NCBI GenBank assembly: GCA_900660155.1
Contig: CABFPE010000183.1
Coordinates: 546,748 to 610,747, forward strand
Direction: 5' to 3'
DNA length: 64,000 bases
Source of the DNA: Hofstenia miamia
Lineage: Eukaryota > Xenacoelomorpha > Acoela > Hofsteniidae
The translations under genes and the position numbers were made by a program. Positions 61,982 through 64,000 of the stretch are shown piece by piece; within the stretch, counting starts at the first letter, position 1, and each line of letters starts with the position of its first letter. Below the pieces are notes generated by a model that had not been told where the DNA came from, searched no databases, and saw nothing but the letters and a program-made list of their open reading frames with translations.

Positions 61982-62361
61982 GCTTTATTTTTATAATTCG
62001 CAATGAATGGATTTTTAATTTTGTCGTGTAAGCTTTATATTGTTGTTTTAAAATAGATGTGTCCTCAGTGTTTTCATTATGAATTCCCTTTTCACATGTA
62101 AATGCCTATTGCTCTTCGCGTTGAACTACTATATTCAAATATTTAAACATTTAGCTCGAGGTTAAACTATTAGTAGTTTTTAAAAAGATGTAAAGTTTGC
62201 AGATTCCAATTTTGAATATTAATGAAGATGCTAGTAAACAAAAATCTAAATTGTAAGATATTCTATTTTTAGTGATGACTAATGCAATTTAATTTAGCTA
62301 GTAGGCAATGAAAATGAAATCTTTTGAATATTTTCATTTTTTGGATTTTAATTTTTTCTAA
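61982..62361. other. OSGIN downstream DNA
   Basis: AT-rich. I see no further gene. Confidence 0.5.
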
Positions 62362-62365
62362 TTAA

Positions 62366-62594
62366 CCCTATATGGACCAATTTATTTTGCATCCGTTAAA
62401 ATTTGTTTACATCTGAGAAGTAGACCACGTGACAAGAGTTTGAAGGAAACAATTCGAATAACTGTACTCGTCCTTTGTAGCCACGGTTGTGTCCCGTTCA
62501 TTTAATAACCACATGTGAAAAAAACATTCTGATTATATTTATAACATCATTGTTTTTCTAATGTCGCTGAGGAACGCATTTGGTCCATATAGGG
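62366..62594. mobile_element. piggyBac-type MITE, 229 bp
   Basis: Ends are inverted copies (CCCTATATGGACCAA on the left; the same bases inverted on the right), and the element is flanked by TTAA on both sides (62,362-62,365; 62,595-62,598). TTAA targets and CCC ends are characteristic of piggyBac. There is no coding region. Confidence 0.9.
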
Positions 62595-62598
62595 TTAA

Positions 62599-63711
62599 TA
62601 TATAAAATTTCTCTAAACAAAGTAATACGTTTTTTTTCATTAAAAAATTGTTTAGAAATTTTTTGTCAAGAAAACTTAAAAACGGAAATTGTGTAAAAAT
62701 TCGTCTAAAAAGCACCCATTTGATAAAAAATTTAAAAATTTGATGCACTTTAATGTGTGATTTTCCAACAAGATTTATTGAACCTTTTGTATAAAACCTG
62801 CGATTTTCTCAAAACTTAATTTTCAGAATTTTTGGTGTGGTTTTCAGCTGTAAAAAACATTTTTGGTTAAAATATTTAAATAATTTAAATATCTGAATAG
62901 AAGATTCAAAAGCAATTTATTGCTACAAGAAAGAGGTACAAAAAAATATAAACTACAAAAAGCTATTTACAAATATAATATATAAAATATATATTTTGTC
63001 TTTCTGATAACTATATATTGGGTGGTTTTACTTTTGCTAAAACTATTTATGATAAATCGAAGATTAGAATACCTGATGTTACGCTTATTCTTGCAGTGAC
63101 TCTTCGTACTGTTCTATTTTGAAAAAACATACTTAACAAAGCATATGCATCTATTTATTTTTTTGTAGGTGCATTTGTTTTTTGAAACAAAAGTAGATAA
63201 GCAATAATTGCTGACTTCTAGCGTAAAAAGATATCTTCAAACACTGTAAGAAATAAGCTTATTAGATCAAATTAATCTATAGTTCTATATTTGCCTAGAT
63301 ATGAAATCAAATACCCAAATTATGAATAACATTGTATAACGCGGGACACTTTCTATTATTAAAAAAATTGTTGAAAATGTAAAATAACCAAATCGAAACA
63401 AATATGGCATGAATGCCAATTGCATTGGTAAAACAGCAAAAAAATTCTGCATTTCTATAGTCATCATTGATTTTGTTTTTTGATGTATATATATATATAT
63501 ATATAAACTTAATTCATTGTATTCTTATTTTTCACAATGGGAAGTTAGAAAATTCCGTTATTCCTATCTAATTATGAAATAATAAAGACATCATTTATTT
63601 GTGTTCAAAATAATTTTAATTAATCAAACTAAATACATTGGCTGATTTAGGGTTAATGTTGATGAAATACAAATGAGGCAAGTTTTAATCACCGTTCCAC
63701 GATGCTTTGAG
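62599..63711. other. AT-rich intergenic DNA
   Basis: Contains a TA tract at 63,485-63,505. No gene recognised. Confidence 0.5.
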
Positions 63712-63768
63712 TTTAAGGACTTGGCAGAATCTAAATATAATTTTAATGGATTCTGCCAAGTCCTTAAA
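63712..63768. repeat. Perfect 20-bp hairpin
   Basis: TTTAAGGACTTGGCAGAATC at 63,712-63,731 is exactly complementary to 63,749-63,768, with a 17-nt loop. The size would suit a small-RNA precursor-like hairpin, but a short palindromic repeat end is equally likely. A 76-codon frame (63,673-63,903) runs through it and is probably not a gene. Confidence 0.7.
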
Positions 63769-64000
63769 TCACTACAATCTATTAAAATGCCAGTTAGTAA
63801 GTTTTTTGAAAGTTTTCTTTTTAATCAAACTTATGTAAGCATAATCTATACTCTCAAAATCAATGTTTTTGAAAGTATGTACCCACTAATGATAGTTTGT
63901 TAACAGCAAGTTGGAGAAATTGCATAAATATTGAAGAGCTTTATTTGATTGCATGTCATAGCATCCCCACCAGACTCTCAACCAACAGATAATGTAACTT

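Noticed and set aside
1-64000. CRISPR arrays, rRNA, bacterial operons
   Set aside because: No spaced direct-repeat arrays or rRNA signatures; gene structure is eukaryotic.

Overview
The window is AT-rich eukaryotic DNA from an animal that I cannot place more precisely. It has two recognisable protein genes, introns from 45 bp to over 6 kb, GT..AG splice sites, and a large load of Ty3-type LTR fossils, Tc1/pogo, hAT and piggyBac-type elements and fold-back repeats. OSGIN, the best gene, belongs to an animal flavoprotein family. No rRNA or CRISPR was seen, and no convincing tRNA.

Left part (about 1.5-27.7 kb): a repeat graveyard that is visibly poor in CpG. It contains an old Ty3-type RT fossil (2.28-3.06 kb), a ~3 kb long inverted repeat with a solo LTR in its loop (3.81-6.94 kb), and a broken but structurally complete Ty3-type element (9,825-18,296). 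That element sits inside an older solo LTR of a related family; both insertion events keep 4-bp target duplications. Further right are integrase fossils, a pogo-like MITE, a miniature TRIM-like LTR element (24,623-25,385), and a DNA element with sub-repeated inverted ends.

Middle (28.2-33.7 kb): the CpG level rises sharply. A fold-back element (about 28.2-30.5 kb) carries a GC-rich block made of many short hairpins. The assembly there contains exact duplicates joined by single Ns. An N gap follows, then a compact single-exon RRM gene of the NIFK/Nop15 type (ribosome biogenesis, 33,265-33,723).

Right part (33.7-64 kb): mostly intergenic DNA with MITEs and a minus-strand THAP-like remnant, then one complete gene, OSGIN (46,352-61,977, plus strand). 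Six coding exons join in frame to give 477 codons plus stop. One intron is only 45 bp, the first intron holds a cluster of MITEs, and the stop codon overlaps an AATAAA signal. Both protein genes have a splice-acceptor-like site 5-10 nt before the ATG, which would fit spliced-leader trans-splicing. The two genes are about 12.6 kb apart, and nothing in the sequence indicates that they work together.
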